In this document: positions 48,477 to 57,521 of the stretch, piece after piece
Layout: each line of letters opens with the position of its first letter
How positions within the stretch are numbered: the stretch's first letter is position 1
Source: Rouxiella aceris
GTDB lineage: Bacteria; Pseudomonadota; Gammaproteobacteria; Enterobacterales; Enterobacteriaceae
Length of the DNA stretch: 64,000 bases
Direction of reading: 5' to 3'
NCBI RefSeq assembly: GCF_012933545.1
Contig: NZ_JAADJU010000011.1
Location: 62,001 to 126,000 of the forward strand
The notes under the pieces: model-generated
What the model was told of the DNA's origin: nothing
Databases searched by the model: none
The model's input: the letters and a program-made list of their open reading frames with translations, nothing else
Position numbers and translations under genes: made by a program

Positions 48477-51020
48477 ATGTTAGAGAAAGGCTTTACTAAT
48501 CCGACAGATCGTGTTGTAAGACTCAAAAATATGATCCTTCACGCCAAACCTTACGTAGAATCTGAACGCGCAGTGCTGGCGACCGAGGCTTATAAAGAAA
48601 ATGAACATTTACCGGCTATTATGCGTCGGGCAAAAGTCGCCGAGAAAATATTCAACGAACTGCCAGTCACCATCCGTCCTGACGAGTTAATCGTAGGTGC
48701 GGTAACCATTAATCCGCGCTCGACGGAGATCTGCCCCGAATTCTCCTATGACTGGGTCGAAAAAGAGTTCGATACCATGGAGCATCGTGTTGCCGACCCC
48801 TTTATCATTCCGAAAAAAACCGCAGCAGAACTGCATGAGGCCTTTAAATATTGGCCAGGCAAAACCACCAGTTCGCTGGCGGCATCCTATATGTCTGATG
48901 AAACCAAAGAAAGTATGGGCAACGGCGTATTTACCGTCGGCAACTACTTCTTCGGTGGTGTAGGCCATGTCTGCGTCGATTACGGCAAGGTACTGAAAAT
49001 CGGTTTTCGCGGCATTATCAATGAAGTCACCCGTGCGATGGAAAATCTGGACCGTAACTCGCCGGATTACATCAAAAAACAACAGTTCTATAACGCCGTT
49101 ATTCTCAGCTATGAGGCGGCCATTAATTTTGCGCATCGCTATGCACAGGAAGCAACACGCCTCGCCCGGGAAGAACGCGATCCAAGGCGTCAAGGCGAGC
49201 TGGAACAGATTGCTCAAAACTGTACCCGCGTGCCGGAATACGGTGCGACTACCTTCTGGGAAGCCTGTCAGACCTTCTGGTTTATTCAAAGCATGTTGCA
49301 GATTGAATCCAGCGGTCACTCCATTTCCCCAGGACGTTACGACCAGTACATGTATCCTTACCTGGCTGCGGATAAATCCATCAGCAAAGAGTTCGCCCAG
49401 GAGTTGGTAGACTGCTGCTGGATAAAGCTCAATGACATCAACAAAACCCGTGATGAGATTTCCGCGCAGGCCTTTGCCGGTTATGCGGTTTTCCAGAACC
49501 TGTGCGTGGGTGGTCAGACAGAAGAAGGTCGCGATGCCACCAACGACCTGACCTATATGTGTATGGAAGCTACCGCCCATGTGCGTTTACCGCAACCTTC
49601 GTTCTCGATTCGCGTCTGGCAAGGGACACCGGATGAATTCCTGTTCCGCGCCTGCGAACTGGTACGCCTGGGTCTCGGCGTGCCGGCCATGTATAACGAT
49701 GAAGTGATTATTCCGGCACTGCAAAACCGGGGTGTATCGCTGCACGATGCCCGCGATTACTGCATCATTGGTTGCGTGGAACCGCAGGCACCGCATCGTA
49801 CTGAAGGCTGGCACGACGCCGCATTCTTCAACGTGGCGAAAGTGCTGGAAATCACCCTTAACAATGGCCGTTCCGGTGCCAAACAGCTTGGCCCAATCAC
49901 CGGCGAGTTGACGCAGTACACCAGTATTGATGACTTCTTTACCGCCTTTAAGAAACAGATGGCTTTCTTTGTTCATCAACTGGTAGAAGCCTGTAACAGC
50001 GTTGATATCGCGCATGGCGAACGCTGCCCACTGCCGTTCCTGTCTGCAATGGTGGACGACTGTATTGGTCGCGGCAAATCACTGCAGGACGGGGGGGCAA
50101 TTTACAACTTTACCGGCCCGCAAGCCTTCGGTATCGCAGACACCGGTGACTCGGTCTATGCCTTGCAGAAACAGGTTTTCGAAGATCGCAAACTGACGCT
50201 ACAAGAGCTGAAAAGCGCGCTGGATGCCAACTTTGGCTCTCCGCTTGGCGGTGATCCGCACGCGGCAGCGGCTAAATCTTCGCTGGGTGAGCAGGAAATT
50301 TATGACGTGGTTAAACGCATCATTGACGAACATGGTTCACTTAATCCGGCGGCGATTAAAAATGAAGTCTATCGCCAGCTTTCCAGCTCCAGTGCAGCGC
50401 CATCGACGGGCAACTCACGTTATGAAGAAATTCGCCATATTCTGGAAAATACCCCGTGCTTTGGTAACGATATCGACGAAGTGGATCTCGTCGCCCGTAA
50501 TTGCGCATTAATCTACTGCCAGGAAGTAGAGAAATATACCAATCCGCGCGGCGGTCGTTTCCAGGCCGGTATCTACCCGGTTTCTGCCAACGTACTGTTC
50601 GGTAAAGATGTCAACGCGCTACCCGATGGTCGTCTGGCGAAACAGCCTCTTGCCGATGGCGTCTCCCCACGCCAGGGTAAAGATACCCTCGGCCCAACCG
50701 CAGCGGCGAACTCAGTGGCGAAACTGGATCACTTTATCGCCTCGAACGGTACGCTGTATAACCAGAAATTCCTGCCTTCTTCACTGGCCGGAGAAAAAGG
50801 TCTGCGTAACTTTGGCGGTCTGGTACGTAACTACTTCGATAAGAAAGGGATGCACGTTCAGTTCAACGTTATCGATCGTAAGACGTTGCTGGAAGCGCAG
50901 AAAAATCCGCAAGAGCATCAGGACCTGGTGGTACGCGTAGCAGGTTATAGCGCCCAGTTCGTGGTGCTGGCCAAAGAAGTTCAGGATGACATTATCAGCC
51001 GCACGGAACAGCAATTCTGA
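48477..51020 (+). CDS. B12-independent glycyl-radical diol dehydratase
   Basis: This 847-residue glycyl radical enzyme removes water from 1,2-propanediol (or glycerol) to give the aldehyde. Its residues coincide in number with the structure-defined Clostridium butyricum glycerol dehydratase: His164 (GVGHVCVDYG), His281 and Ser282 (SGHSISPG), Cys433-Val-Glu435 (GCVEPQ) and Asp447 (GWHDAAF). The glycyl radical is Gly823 in VRVAGYS, exactly 60 residues later than Gly763 of that enzyme, so one insertion of about 60 residues lies between. It maps to about 590-650 and holds a helix EQEIYDVVKRIIDEHG and a Ser/Ala-rich linker. Choline lyase lacks the Asp447 and His281 features. GGGAG precedes ATG 48477. 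Confidence 0.92.
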   Translation: MLEKGFTNPTDRVVRLKNMILHAKPYVESERAVLATEAYKENEHLPAIMRRAKVAEKIFNELPVTIRPDELIVGAVTINPRSTEICPEFSYDWVEKEFDTMEHRVADPFIIPKKTAAELHEAFKYWPGKTTSSLAASYMSDETKESMGNGVFTVGNYFFGGVGHVCVDYGKVLKIGFRGIINEVTRAMENLDRNSPDYIKKQQFYNAVILSYEAAINFAHRYAQEATRLAREERDPRRQGELEQIAQNCTRVPEYGATTFWEACQTFWFIQSMLQIESSGHSISPGRYDQYMYPYLAADKSISKEFAQELVDCCWIKLNDINKTRDEISAQAFAGYAVFQNLCVGGQTEEGRDATNDLTYMCMEATAHVRLPQPSFSIRVWQGTPDEFLFRACELVRLGLGVPAMYNDEVIIPALQNRGVSLHDARDYCIIGCVEPQAPHRTEGWHDAAFFNVAKVLEITLNNGRSGAKQLGPITGELTQYTSIDDFFTAFKKQMAFFVHQLVEACNSVDIAHGERCPLPFLSAMVDDCIGRGKSLQDGGAIYNFTGPQAFGIADTGDSVYALQKQVFEDRKLTLQELKSALDANFGSPLGGDPHAAAAKSSLGEQEIYDVVKRIIDEHGSLNPAAIKNEVYRQLSSSSAAPSTGNSRYEEIRHILENTPCFGNDIDEVDLVARNCALIYCQEVEKYTNPRGGRFQAGIYPVSANVLFGKDVNALPDGRLAKQPLADGVSPRQGKDTLGPTAAANSVAKLDHFIASNGTLYNQKFLPSSLAGEKGLRNFGGLVRNYFDKKGMHVQFNVIDRKTLLEAQKNPQEHQDLVVRVAGYSAQFVVLAKEVQDDIISRTEQQF

Positions 51021-51112
51021 CGTGTAATCTGTCTGTTGGGCCATAGCGATTTATATGGCCCATCAGGCCCGATATCAGTCGCTGATTCGCTTACAACCTG
51101 ATGGGCGGTTTT

Positions 51113-52045
51113 ATGACAAGTGATGTTATGAATAGAGTCGAATACGATACGGAAGGCGTTTTATTCAATATTCAGCGCTATTCCCTGCACGACGGTCCCG
51201 GTATTCGCACCATTCCTTTTTTTAAGGGTTGTCCTTTGGCCTGTAAATGGTGCAGTAATCCGGAATCACAGCACCCGCAGCCAGAGTTAATCTATAAAAA
51301 GAACGATTGTATCCACTGCGGGAAATGTATTGATGCTTGCAAACAGCATGCACTTTCCACCAGCAACCCTTTTTTTATCGATCGTGCACGCTGTATCCAG
51401 TGCGGTGACTGCACACGCGTATGCCCAACTCAGGCGCTGGAGATCAAGGGCAAACGGATGACAGTCGCCGAAGTCATGCGTGAATTACAGAAAGAGGAAA
51501 ATCTGTTTCGTCGTTCTGGCGGCGGTATTACGTTGTCTGGCGGCGAACCGCTGGCACAGCCAGATTTTGCCCGCGAATTACTGAAAGCCTGTAAGTCTAA
51601 AGGATGGCATACCGCCATTGAAACGACCGGCTACACCACGAAAGAGGTGATCGAGGACGTTTTCCCATGGATTGATTTGGCATTAACCGATATTAAAGCC
51701 ATTAATCCGTTATTGCATGAACAGAATACCGGCGTTAATAATAGCCGCATTCTGGAAAACATCATGCGCATTTCATTTATTACTAAAGTTATTGTCCGCA
51801 TTCCGGTTATCCCTGGCGTAAATGATAACCCCGAGGAAATTCGCGCGATAGCTGAATTTGCCAAACTGCTGTCTGGCGTCGATACCATACATTTATTACC
51901 CTACCATACCTTTGGAGAAAATAAATATAACCTACTGGGCCGAATTTACCCGATGGGCGATGCGCATACACAACCGACAGAAAAAATAGAAAATCTGAAG
52001 AAACTCATTGAATCATTAGGATTTCACTGTCATATCGGCGGTTAA
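51113..52045 (+). CDS. glycyl-radical-enzyme activating protein
   Basis: This 310-residue radical-SAM activase generates the glycyl radical on the dehydratase. The CX3CX2C cluster motif is at Cys40-Cys44-Cys47 (KGCPLACKWCSN). Two ferredoxin-like cluster sites lie in CIHCGKCIDACKQHA and CIQCGDCTRVCPTQA, and SGGGITLSGGEPLAQ is the SAM-binding stretch. It uses SAM, which may explain the dedicated SAM synthetase in this locus. Starts at 51101, 51113 and 51128 are all in frame; 51113 fits the family best. It lies 92 bp after the dehydratase. Confidence 0.88.
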   Translation: MTSDVMNRVEYDTEGVLFNIQRYSLHDGPGIRTIPFFKGCPLACKWCSNPESQHPQPELIYKKNDCIHCGKCIDACKQHALSTSNPFFIDRARCIQCGDCTRVCPTQALEIKGKRMTVAEVMRELQKEENLFRRSGGGITLSGGEPLAQPDFARELLKACKSKGWHTAIETTGYTTKEVIEDVFPWIDLALTDIKAINPLLHEQNTGVNNSRILENIMRISFITKVIVRIPVIPGVNDNPEEIRAIAEFAKLLSGVDTIHLLPYHTFGENKYNLLGRIYPMGDAHTQPTEKIENLKKLIESLGFHCHIGG

Positions 52046-52109
52046 TCACTATTAAAGGCAATGATGTAGTTTTGTTTTATTTTTACCCACCTCTTGTACT
52101 TAACAATAA

Positions 52110-52138
52110 TTAAGTGGTGAAAATCACGTATCACTTAA
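52110..52138. promoter_or_regulatory. inverted repeat upstream of the diol facilitator gene
   Basis: TTAAGTG (52110-52116) and CACTTAA (52132-52138) form a perfect 7-bp inverted repeat 29 bp long overall, with an inner GTGAAAATCAC. It ends 14 bp before the aquaporin ATG, overlapping the leader. It may bind the local AraC-type regulator or another repressor. Confidence 0.4.
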
Positions 52139-52152
52139 TATAGGAATATACT

Positions 52153-52977
52153 ATGAGTGAATCTCTTGAATCTGTAAAAGGTCCCTGCATTGCTGAATTT
52201 CTTGGCACCGGATTATTTATGTTTTTCGGTACCAGTGTGCTATGTGCCGTAAAAGTTGCAGGAGCCAGCTTCGGTCTTTGGGAAATCTGTGTGGTATGGG
52301 GTCTGGGCATTGCCCTGGCTGTCTACCTCACCGCCGGCATCTCTGGGGCACATCTCAACCCGGCAGTCACCATTTCGTTATGGCTGTTCGCCTCTTTCAA
52401 CGCCAGAAAAGTGGTGCCCTATATTCTGGCGCAGACCGCCGGTGCATTTTGTGGCGCGGCGCTGACCTATCTGCTGTATCACAATATGTTCGCTGATTAC
52501 GAACAGGCCCACCAGATGGTTCGCGGCAGCCAGGACAGTTTATTTTTGGCCAGCATCTTCTCCACCTATCCTGCTGCATCCATCAGCGTATGGTTGGCGG
52601 CGTTGGTGGAAATTGTTATCACCTCCATTTTGATGGGGCTGATCATGGCATTGACCGATGACGGCAACGGCGTCCCCAAAGGGCCGCTGGCACCGCTGCT
52701 GATCGGTATTCTGGTCGCCGTAATTGGTGCTTCTACTGCGCCACTGACCGGATTTGCCATGAATCCGGCCCGTGATTTCGGTCCGAAACTCTTTACGTTT
52801 CTAAACGGCTGGGGTTCGATGGCGATGACTGGCGGCAGGGACATTCCCTATTTTATTGTGCCTTTGATTGCGCCAGTTATTGGCGGCATCCTCGGAGCGG
52901 GCATCTATCGCTATTGCATTGTACGCAATCTGCCCTATGCGAAAACCGAAAAGACAGTGAACCATACCGCTGCATAA
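52153..52977 (+). CDS. MIP-family diol/glycerol facilitator (PduF-like)
   Basis: This 274-residue major-intrinsic-protein channel has six transmembrane helices. The two half-helix motifs are SGAHLNPAVTI and FAMNPARDFGPK; the Asp after the second NPAR marks a glycerol-type (aquaglyceroporin) channel. In Pdu loci PduF brings 1,2-propanediol into the cell. It is placed at the right end of the rightward genes and has its own leader. Confidence 0.88.
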   Translation: MSESLESVKGPCIAEFLGTGLFMFFGTSVLCAVKVAGASFGLWEICVVWGLGIALAVYLTAGISGAHLNPAVTISLWLFASFNARKVVPYILAQTAGAFCGAALTYLLYHNMFADYEQAHQMVRGSQDSLFLASIFSTYPAASISVWLAALVEIVITSILMGLIMALTDDGNGVPKGPLAPLLIGILVAVIGASTAPLTGFAMNPARDFGPKLFTFLNGWGSMAMTGGRDIPYFIVPLIAPVIGGILGAGIYRYCIVRNLPYAKTEKTVNHTAA

Positions 52978-52989
52978 TTGAGCCTGGAC

Positions 52990-53033
52990 GGTAACACGCC
53001 AGCCTATTCTGAGGAAGGCGGCGGCGTGTTACC
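52990..53033 (+). terminator. long hairpin after the facilitator gene
   Basis: GGTAACACGCC (52990-53000) pairs perfectly with GGCGTGTTACC (53023-53033) around a 22-base loop. No U-tract follows. Confidence 0.55.
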
Positions 53034-53174
53034 CGGATACCCCCGCCCTTCCCCCCTTTCCCACGTCTGACCTTTTTTCCGCAAAACTGCGGATTGTCGC
53101 GGCCGCTGTCAAATGCATTGCAGCAACTGTTTTGCTTATATCGCTGGCCGGCAAATTGTTTACCAGGTATAAAA

Positions 53175-53196
53175 AAACCACCCGCAAAGGTGGTTT
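53175..53196. terminator. terminator hairpin abutting repeat copy C
   Basis: AAACCACC-CGCAAA-GGTGGTTT; the A-run at 53171-53177 gives a U-tract for leftward transcripts, so it can end the metK-shell transcript. Repeat copy C starts at the very next base. Confidence 0.7.
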
Positions 53197-53258
53197 CAGA
53201 CTGCTGATAAAGCCTGCATTCGAGAGAGTACAGCGTTGCTGTGTCGTAGCGGGCTTTC
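53197..53258 (+). repeat. truncated copy C of the 131-bp repeat
   Basis: It starts CAGACTGCTGATAAAG and aligns with the first 60 bases of copy B through GTCGTAGCGGGCTT, then stops at the centre of the internal palindrome. Only the left hairpin is present. It is more diverged than copies A and B, so it is older or degenerate. Confidence 0.7.
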
Positions 53259-53274
53259 TCAATAATTAATAACA

Positions 53275-53877
53275 CTATTTACGTGGGCTTTTCGCCCGAA
53301 CCCGCAGTGTTTTCTTCTCGTCCTGCGCTATGGGTTTAACGGGCTCTTCCGCGATCGGCGCTACTGGCTGTTCGACTTTTTCAGTCAGGGTATTTTGCGG
53401 CCTTTGTTCCTCCGCCAGTGTAGACGGCATCTCAACAGGTTTGTCAGCAACCACTTCATCATTCCACTCCACGCAACTGGAAAGCTCGGCAACGGGCTCG
53501 ATATTAACCACCGGAATGGCCTGCTCTTTATGTTCAGTCGCTGATGGCGTTTCTACCAAAGCGAGCTCAACGGGTTTCTGGAGAGCAACACCGCAGGTTT
53601 CTTGCGAAGCAATCAGGCTATCAATGCCGGTTGCGGTACGCGCAATCACTTTCCAGGCGTAAACATTGCCCACCCTCTTCCCTGCCGCTACGCCAGCGGC
53701 CACAGCCGCATTGATTGCGCCAACTTCCCCGGTAAACTTCACGGTCACCAAACCGCCACCTTTCGTCAACTCGTATCCGACCAGTTCGACGTTAGCAGAT
53801 TTCATTGCAGCATCGGCGGCTTCCACTGCTACCGTTAAGCCGACAGTTTCGATTAAACCTAAACTCTGCCCGGACAT
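53275..53877 (-). CDS. BMC-H shell protein with long C-terminal extension (PduK-like)
   Basis: This 200-residue protein has an N-terminal BMC domain (SGQSLGLIETVGLTVAVEAAD, then GYELTKGGGLVTVKFTGEVG) to about residue 85, followed by 115 residues of disordered acidic, Pro/Glu-rich sequence. The basic end is TLRVRAKSPRK. PduK-type extensions help arrange shells or interact with other factors. It is the last gene of the leftward strand group, 18 bp after metK. Confidence 0.85.
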   Translation of the reverse strand: MSGQSLGLIETVGLTVAVEAADAAMKSANVELVGYELTKGGGLVTVKFTGEVGAINAAVAAGVAAGKRVGNVYAWKVIARTATGIDSLIASQETCGVALQKPVELALVETPSATEHKEQAIPVVNIEPVAELSSCVEWNDEVVADKPVEMPSTLAEEQRPQNTLTEKVEQPVAPIAEEPVKPIAQDEKKTLRVRAKSPRK

Positions 53878-53895
53878 AATCTTCTCCTGTTATTT

Positions 53896-55080
53896 TCAAT
53901 TCAATAGAGTATCCACGGGGGAACACTGCAGACCGGCGGCATGGTCACGAAGCAACGCCGCCTTGTCGGTGAGTTCCCATGGAAATATTTCCCGGCCAAA
54001 GTGGCCGTAACATGCCGTCTGGCGATAGCGTGGCGCGAGCAAATCAAGCTGCCTGATAATGCCGTACAGGCTCAGGTCAAAATGGTCGGCAACCAGTTGC
54101 GCCAGTGAGTTAGCCGTTAGCCAGGCAGTATCAAAAGCATTAATGTGAATGGAAACCGGGCGTGAGAACCCGATGGCCCAGGCCAGTTGTACTTCGCAGC
54201 GTGCGGCTAACCCTGCTGCGACAATATTTTTGGCCACGTAACGTGCGGCGTAAGCCGCCGAACGATCGACTTTCGAGGGATCTTTTCCCGAGAAAGCGCC
54301 GCCGCTATGGCAAGCCGCGCCACCATAGGTATCGACGATAATTTTTCGCCCTGTCAGTCCACAATCGGCGGCTGGGCCGCCGTTGATAAACGGTCCGGCA
54401 GGATTAATCAATAAACGTGTGTCTGATGTCAGCCAGCGCGCCGGCATAACCGGTTTGACGATCTCTTCAATAACGGCTTCGCGCAGCCTGACCAGGGAAA
54501 CATCGGCCCGATGTTGGGTAGCAATGACTATCGTGTCGGCGAACAGTATCTGACCATCGCCATAACGCAGAGTCACCTGGCTTTTGGCATCCGGCAGCAG
54601 CCCGTCAAGCTGATGCGTTTTACGCAGCATTGCCAGGCGCGCCATTAATCGATGGGCATACAGCAGAGCAGCGGGCATGAATTGTGGTGTTTCATTGCAG
54701 GCATAACCGAAGGTGACCCTCTGCCCATCGGCAGCAAGTAAAGACGGATCGCTGGCGTGAATGCCGTGGACGATATCCGCTGATTGCCTGCCCAGCATAT
54801 TAATTACTGCGCAAGTTGCCCCGTCAAAACCTTTCGAAAAGTGGTCGTAGCCGATAGACTTGACCGTAGCACGCACAATCTGCTCGATATCGATATTGGC
54901 AGTGGAGGATATTTGCCCGGCAAGGATAACGGCACCCGTTTTCACCAGACAGTCACAGGCTACTTTGGCCCAGGGATCTTTTAGCAGATAAGCATCAAGA
55001 ATGGCGTCAGAGATCTGGTCTGCCACCTTATCCGGATGCCCTTCGGCAACCGATTCAGAGGTAAAAAGGTATTCGTCCAC
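53896..55080 (-). CDS. metK: microcompartment-locus S-adenosylmethionine synthetase
   Basis: This 394-residue MetK paralogue starts with GTG 55080 ([21 protein letters not shown]). ATP- and methionine-site motifs are retained: [28 protein letters not shown] and [11 protein letters not shown]. Near the active-site loop the usual MARHGGG reads AACHSGG. It would provide SAM for the radical activase, a link predicted for some GRM loci. It is placed with a shell gene and behind the two-component genes, all on the minus strand, and is unlikely to be the housekeeping copy because of its many substitutions. Confidence 0.88.
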   Translation of the reverse strand: MDEYLFTSESVAEGHPDKVADQISDAILDAYLLKDPWAKVACDCLVKTGAVILAGQISSTANIDIEQIVRATVKSIGYDHFSKGFDGATCAVINMLGRQSADIVHGIHASDPSLLAADGQRVTFGYACNETPQFMPAALLYAHRLMARLAMLRKTHQLDGLLPDAKSQVTLRYGDGQILFADTIVIATQHRADVSLVRLREAVIEEIVKPVMPARWLTSDTRLLINPAGPFINGGPAADCGLTGRKIIVDTYGGAACHSGGAFSGKDPSKVDRSAAYAARYVAKNIVAAGLAARCEVQLAWAIGFSRPVSIHINAFDTAWLTANSLAQLVADHFDLSLYGIIRQLDLLAPRYRQTACYGHFGREIFPWELTDKAALLRDHAAGLQCSPVDTLLN

Positions 55081-55168
55081 GGCAGGGCCACTTTATAAAG
55101 TAAGTGTCTCATCTTAATGGCCCTGCCCTGGGGGATGAAGATACTATCTTGCCGGGATAGCGGACTTT

Positions 55169-55191
55169 CTTGCGCTTATTCTTAGCGCAAG
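55169..55191. terminator. hairpin between response regulator and metK genes
   Basis: CTTGCGCT-TATTCTT-AGCGCAAG is a perfect 8-bp stem in the 131-bp gap. There is no U-tract on either side in the direction of the genes, so it could attenuate rather than stop read-through. Confidence 0.4.
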
Positions 55192-55211
55192 CGCAAAAAA
55201 TCCCCGCTAAC

Positions 55212-56264
55212 TCAGCACACCTCCGGCGAGGCAATTCGGCGATAATCCGAAGGAGCAATACCGGTCTCTTTTTTGAAAATACGACAAAAATAGTTCGCAT
55301 CCTGCCAGGAAAGCTCCAGCGCGATAGTATTGACTTTTAAGTCGCTGAACTGCAGCAATGATTTTGCCATACTGATTTTTCGGTTGGTGATATAACTTGA
55401 AAAACCCGTTCCCAGACTCTTTTTAAATGCACGGCTTAAATAGCACGGGCTGACAAAAGCTTTTGCGGCAATATCATCCAGCGTCAAATTGTGGAGAATA
55501 TTTTTTTCGATATGAAATTGTGCCCGGGCTACAAAATCCATATCGCCACTGACCTGTTTAAAGGATTGCTCAAAAACATCCTCACTAATGCTTAATAGCC
55601 CGTTCATCACCCGCCAGTAATTGCCTGCAGATAGCCCCTGTTGTCGAATACCCTGAGTAATATTGGCAATTTTATTGCGACAGCTTGTATATTTGTCCCC
55701 CAAAGTCACCAGATGTTGCTGCACCAGCTCCAGCACGTCAGTGACCGTTTTCGACCGATCGTTGCCAGATTCCCATGCCATGCAAGCCGCATCGAGAATA
55801 CTGAATAAAAAGATGTGCCAGCGTGGATAATCACAGCTATTAACGAGTTCACTGATATTCTGCCGCAGTTTACGCGTTGCCGATGCAGCCTCTTCATCGA
55901 CCTGTAAGGTTTTGCGGATCGTATCACTCAGAATACTTTGCTTAATCGGTTTCAACAGATAGTCGTCAACCTTCAGGCTTAACATATGGCGAACAATCTC
56001 AAAATCATCATTAGCCGTGGTAACTATCACCTTGGTAGCGGTATTTTTCTGCTTAAGATATTCAATAACCTGATTGCCATTGGGTAACGGGATATTGATA
56101 TCAACAAACATCATATCGATTTGACTGAGCTGATCGATCAGTTGGATAGCTTTTTTGCCGGTCGAGGCTTCATGAATAACAGAATTCTCCACACAGCGAG
56201 AAATGATGCGTTTTAGCGACTCCAACTCGATAGACTCATCTTCGACAATAACAATATTATACAT
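55212..56264 (-). CDS. AraC-type (YesN-like) response regulator
   Basis: This 350-residue response regulator has a receiver domain with phospho-acceptor Asp55 (MMFVDINIPLPNG) and Lys in YLLKPIKQS. A helical middle precedes the C-terminal AraC DNA-binding domain (FVSPCYLSRAFKKSLGTGFSS, then GIAPSDYRR). GGAG at 56272-56275 fits ATG 56264 best; a GTG at 56270 is also in frame. It pairs with the kinase 15 bp upstream and is predicted to activate the microcompartment genes in response to the diol. Confidence 0.85.
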   Translation of the reverse strand: MYNIVIVEDESIELESLKRIISRCVENSVIHEASTGKKAIQLIDQLSQIDMMFVDINIPLPNGNQVIEYLKQKNTATKVIVTTANDDFEIVRHMLSLKVDDYLLKPIKQSILSDTIRKTLQVDEEAASATRKLRQNISELVNSCDYPRWHIFLFSILDAACMAWESGNDRSKTVTDVLELVQQHLVTLGDKYTSCRNKIANITQGIRQQGLSAGNYWRVMNGLLSISEDVFEQSFKQVSGDMDFVARAQFHIEKNILHNLTLDDIAAKAFVSPCYLSRAFKKSLGTGFSSYITNRKISMAKSLLQFSDLKVNTIALELSWQDANYFCRIFKKETGIAPSDYRRIASPEVC

Positions 56265-56279
56265 ACACACACTCCAGGC

Positions 56280-57521
56280 TCAGGCTGGCACCATTGGAAA
56301 CCGCAGTTTTATGGTGGTGCCAAACATTGGCTTATGGGGGCTGGTGATTTGTAATCCATAGCTTTCACCAAATAATAGTTGAAGGCGGTTTTTAATATTG
56401 TTAATGCCAATGCCACCTTTTTGTCGGTTCTGGTTGCCGGAGAGGATATGTTCAATATCTTCAGGAGAAATACCATCACCGTTGTCTGTGATTTCAATAA
56501 TCACATCCTTGCCATCGTCAGTGGCACGCAGAACGATATGACTCTTCGTTTCACGCGGTTCCACTACATAGTTAAAGAAATTCTCCACCAAAGGTTGAAG
56601 GATCAAAAATGGACAAACAACATCATTATATTTTTCTGAAATATCGCACGCATAATCAAAACGGTCATTCATTCTGACCTTTTGAATCGACATATAACAA
56701 TTTACATAATTCATTTCCTGACCCAGGGTGATCAGACCATTGTTATTCTTGCGCAACAGATAGCGCATCATATCCGAAAAATCGTGCACCATGGTCTCGG
56801 TGCGACTGGCATCTTCGAGAAATGCCAGCCGACCTATCGTGTTAAGCACATTAAATAAAAAATGTGGATTGATTTGGTATGAGAGCGCTTTAAATTCGGC
56901 TTCATGCAAGGAGCGCTCTATCTCAACACGTTTACGTAACTCGTTGGTCAGTTCCTGATCTTTATAACGCAATTCGCGCTGAATGTTAGTGGCGTGCGCC
57001 TGCTCAACCAGGTACGAGGCAACATGAAGTAGCGTATGGGCCGTGGATTCAAAGCGTTCATACGGCATATGCTGTGTGTTGTCGTGGAGATTGATAAGCC
57101 AGGGATTTTCTTGCCATAGACTGTTATTGTCCAGGATGTAGGGAATGCTTTTCTCTTTTTCCTCTTCAACCTTAACCTGACCTGAAATAAAAGCGCCAAG
57201 GTGATGATCATTGATCATTATGGGCACCGCAAACTCGACAAAACCGCAGTAACAGCGATACACCACTGGCTTTCTGGCGCGCATAGCCGCTTGACCGCCT
57301 GCACTGTCGCTCTCATAGCAATGCCGCGCCAGCGCCTCATTCATTCTCGAACGCGCGCAAAAATCAGAAAATCCGCTGGGGTGAGTCACAGGGACGCCCT
57401 CCTGGTCGACGACCACGAGGGCAATCATCATCGATTTACTGAAGTTGTCCTGTAAAGTTTGCAGACGGTCGACATCAAGAAATTCATGTAATTTATATTT
57501 ATCACTCACGACATCCACCAT
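56280..57521 (-). CDS. PocR-domain sensor histidine kinase
   Basis: This 413-residue kinase lacks transmembrane helices. The N-terminal PocR domain (about residues 8-175) carries cysteines at 55, 68, 90 and 92 (RCYCGF), a probable metal or ligand site. A coiled region is followed by a LytS/YesM-type His-kinase domain with phospho-acceptor His220 in [13 protein letters not shown] and ATPase motifs ITDNGDG and [11 protein letters not shown]. PocR regulates pdu/cob genes in Salmonella by sensing 1,2-propanediol; the same sensing is inferred here. Signalling would be cytosolic. Confidence 0.87.
   Translation of the reverse strand: MVDVVSDKYKLHEFLDVDRLQTLQDNFSKSMMIALVVVDQEGVPVTHPSGFSDFCARSRMNEALARHCYESDSAGGQAAMRARKPVVYRCYCGFVEFAVPIMINDHHLGAFISGQVKVEEEKEKSIPYILDNNSLWQENPWLINLHDNTQHMPYERFESTAHTLLHVASYLVEQAHATNIQRELRYKDQELTNELRKRVEIERSLHEAEFKALSYQINPHFLFNVLNTIGRLAFLEDASRTETMVHDFSDMMRYLLRKNNNGLITLGQEMNYVNCYMSIQKVRMNDRFDYACDISEKYNDVVCPFLILQPLVENFFNYVVEPRETKSHIVLRATDDGKDVIIEITDNGDGISPEDIEHILSGNQNRQKGGIGINNIKNRLQLLFGESYGLQITSPHKPMFGTTIKLRFPMVPA

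Noticed and set aside
48477-51020. Choline trimethylamine-lyase (CutC) assignment
   Set aside because: The GHS motif (His281-Ser282) and Asp14 residues after the catalytic Cys are diol-dehydratase features; PduP/Q/L/F-like partners agree.
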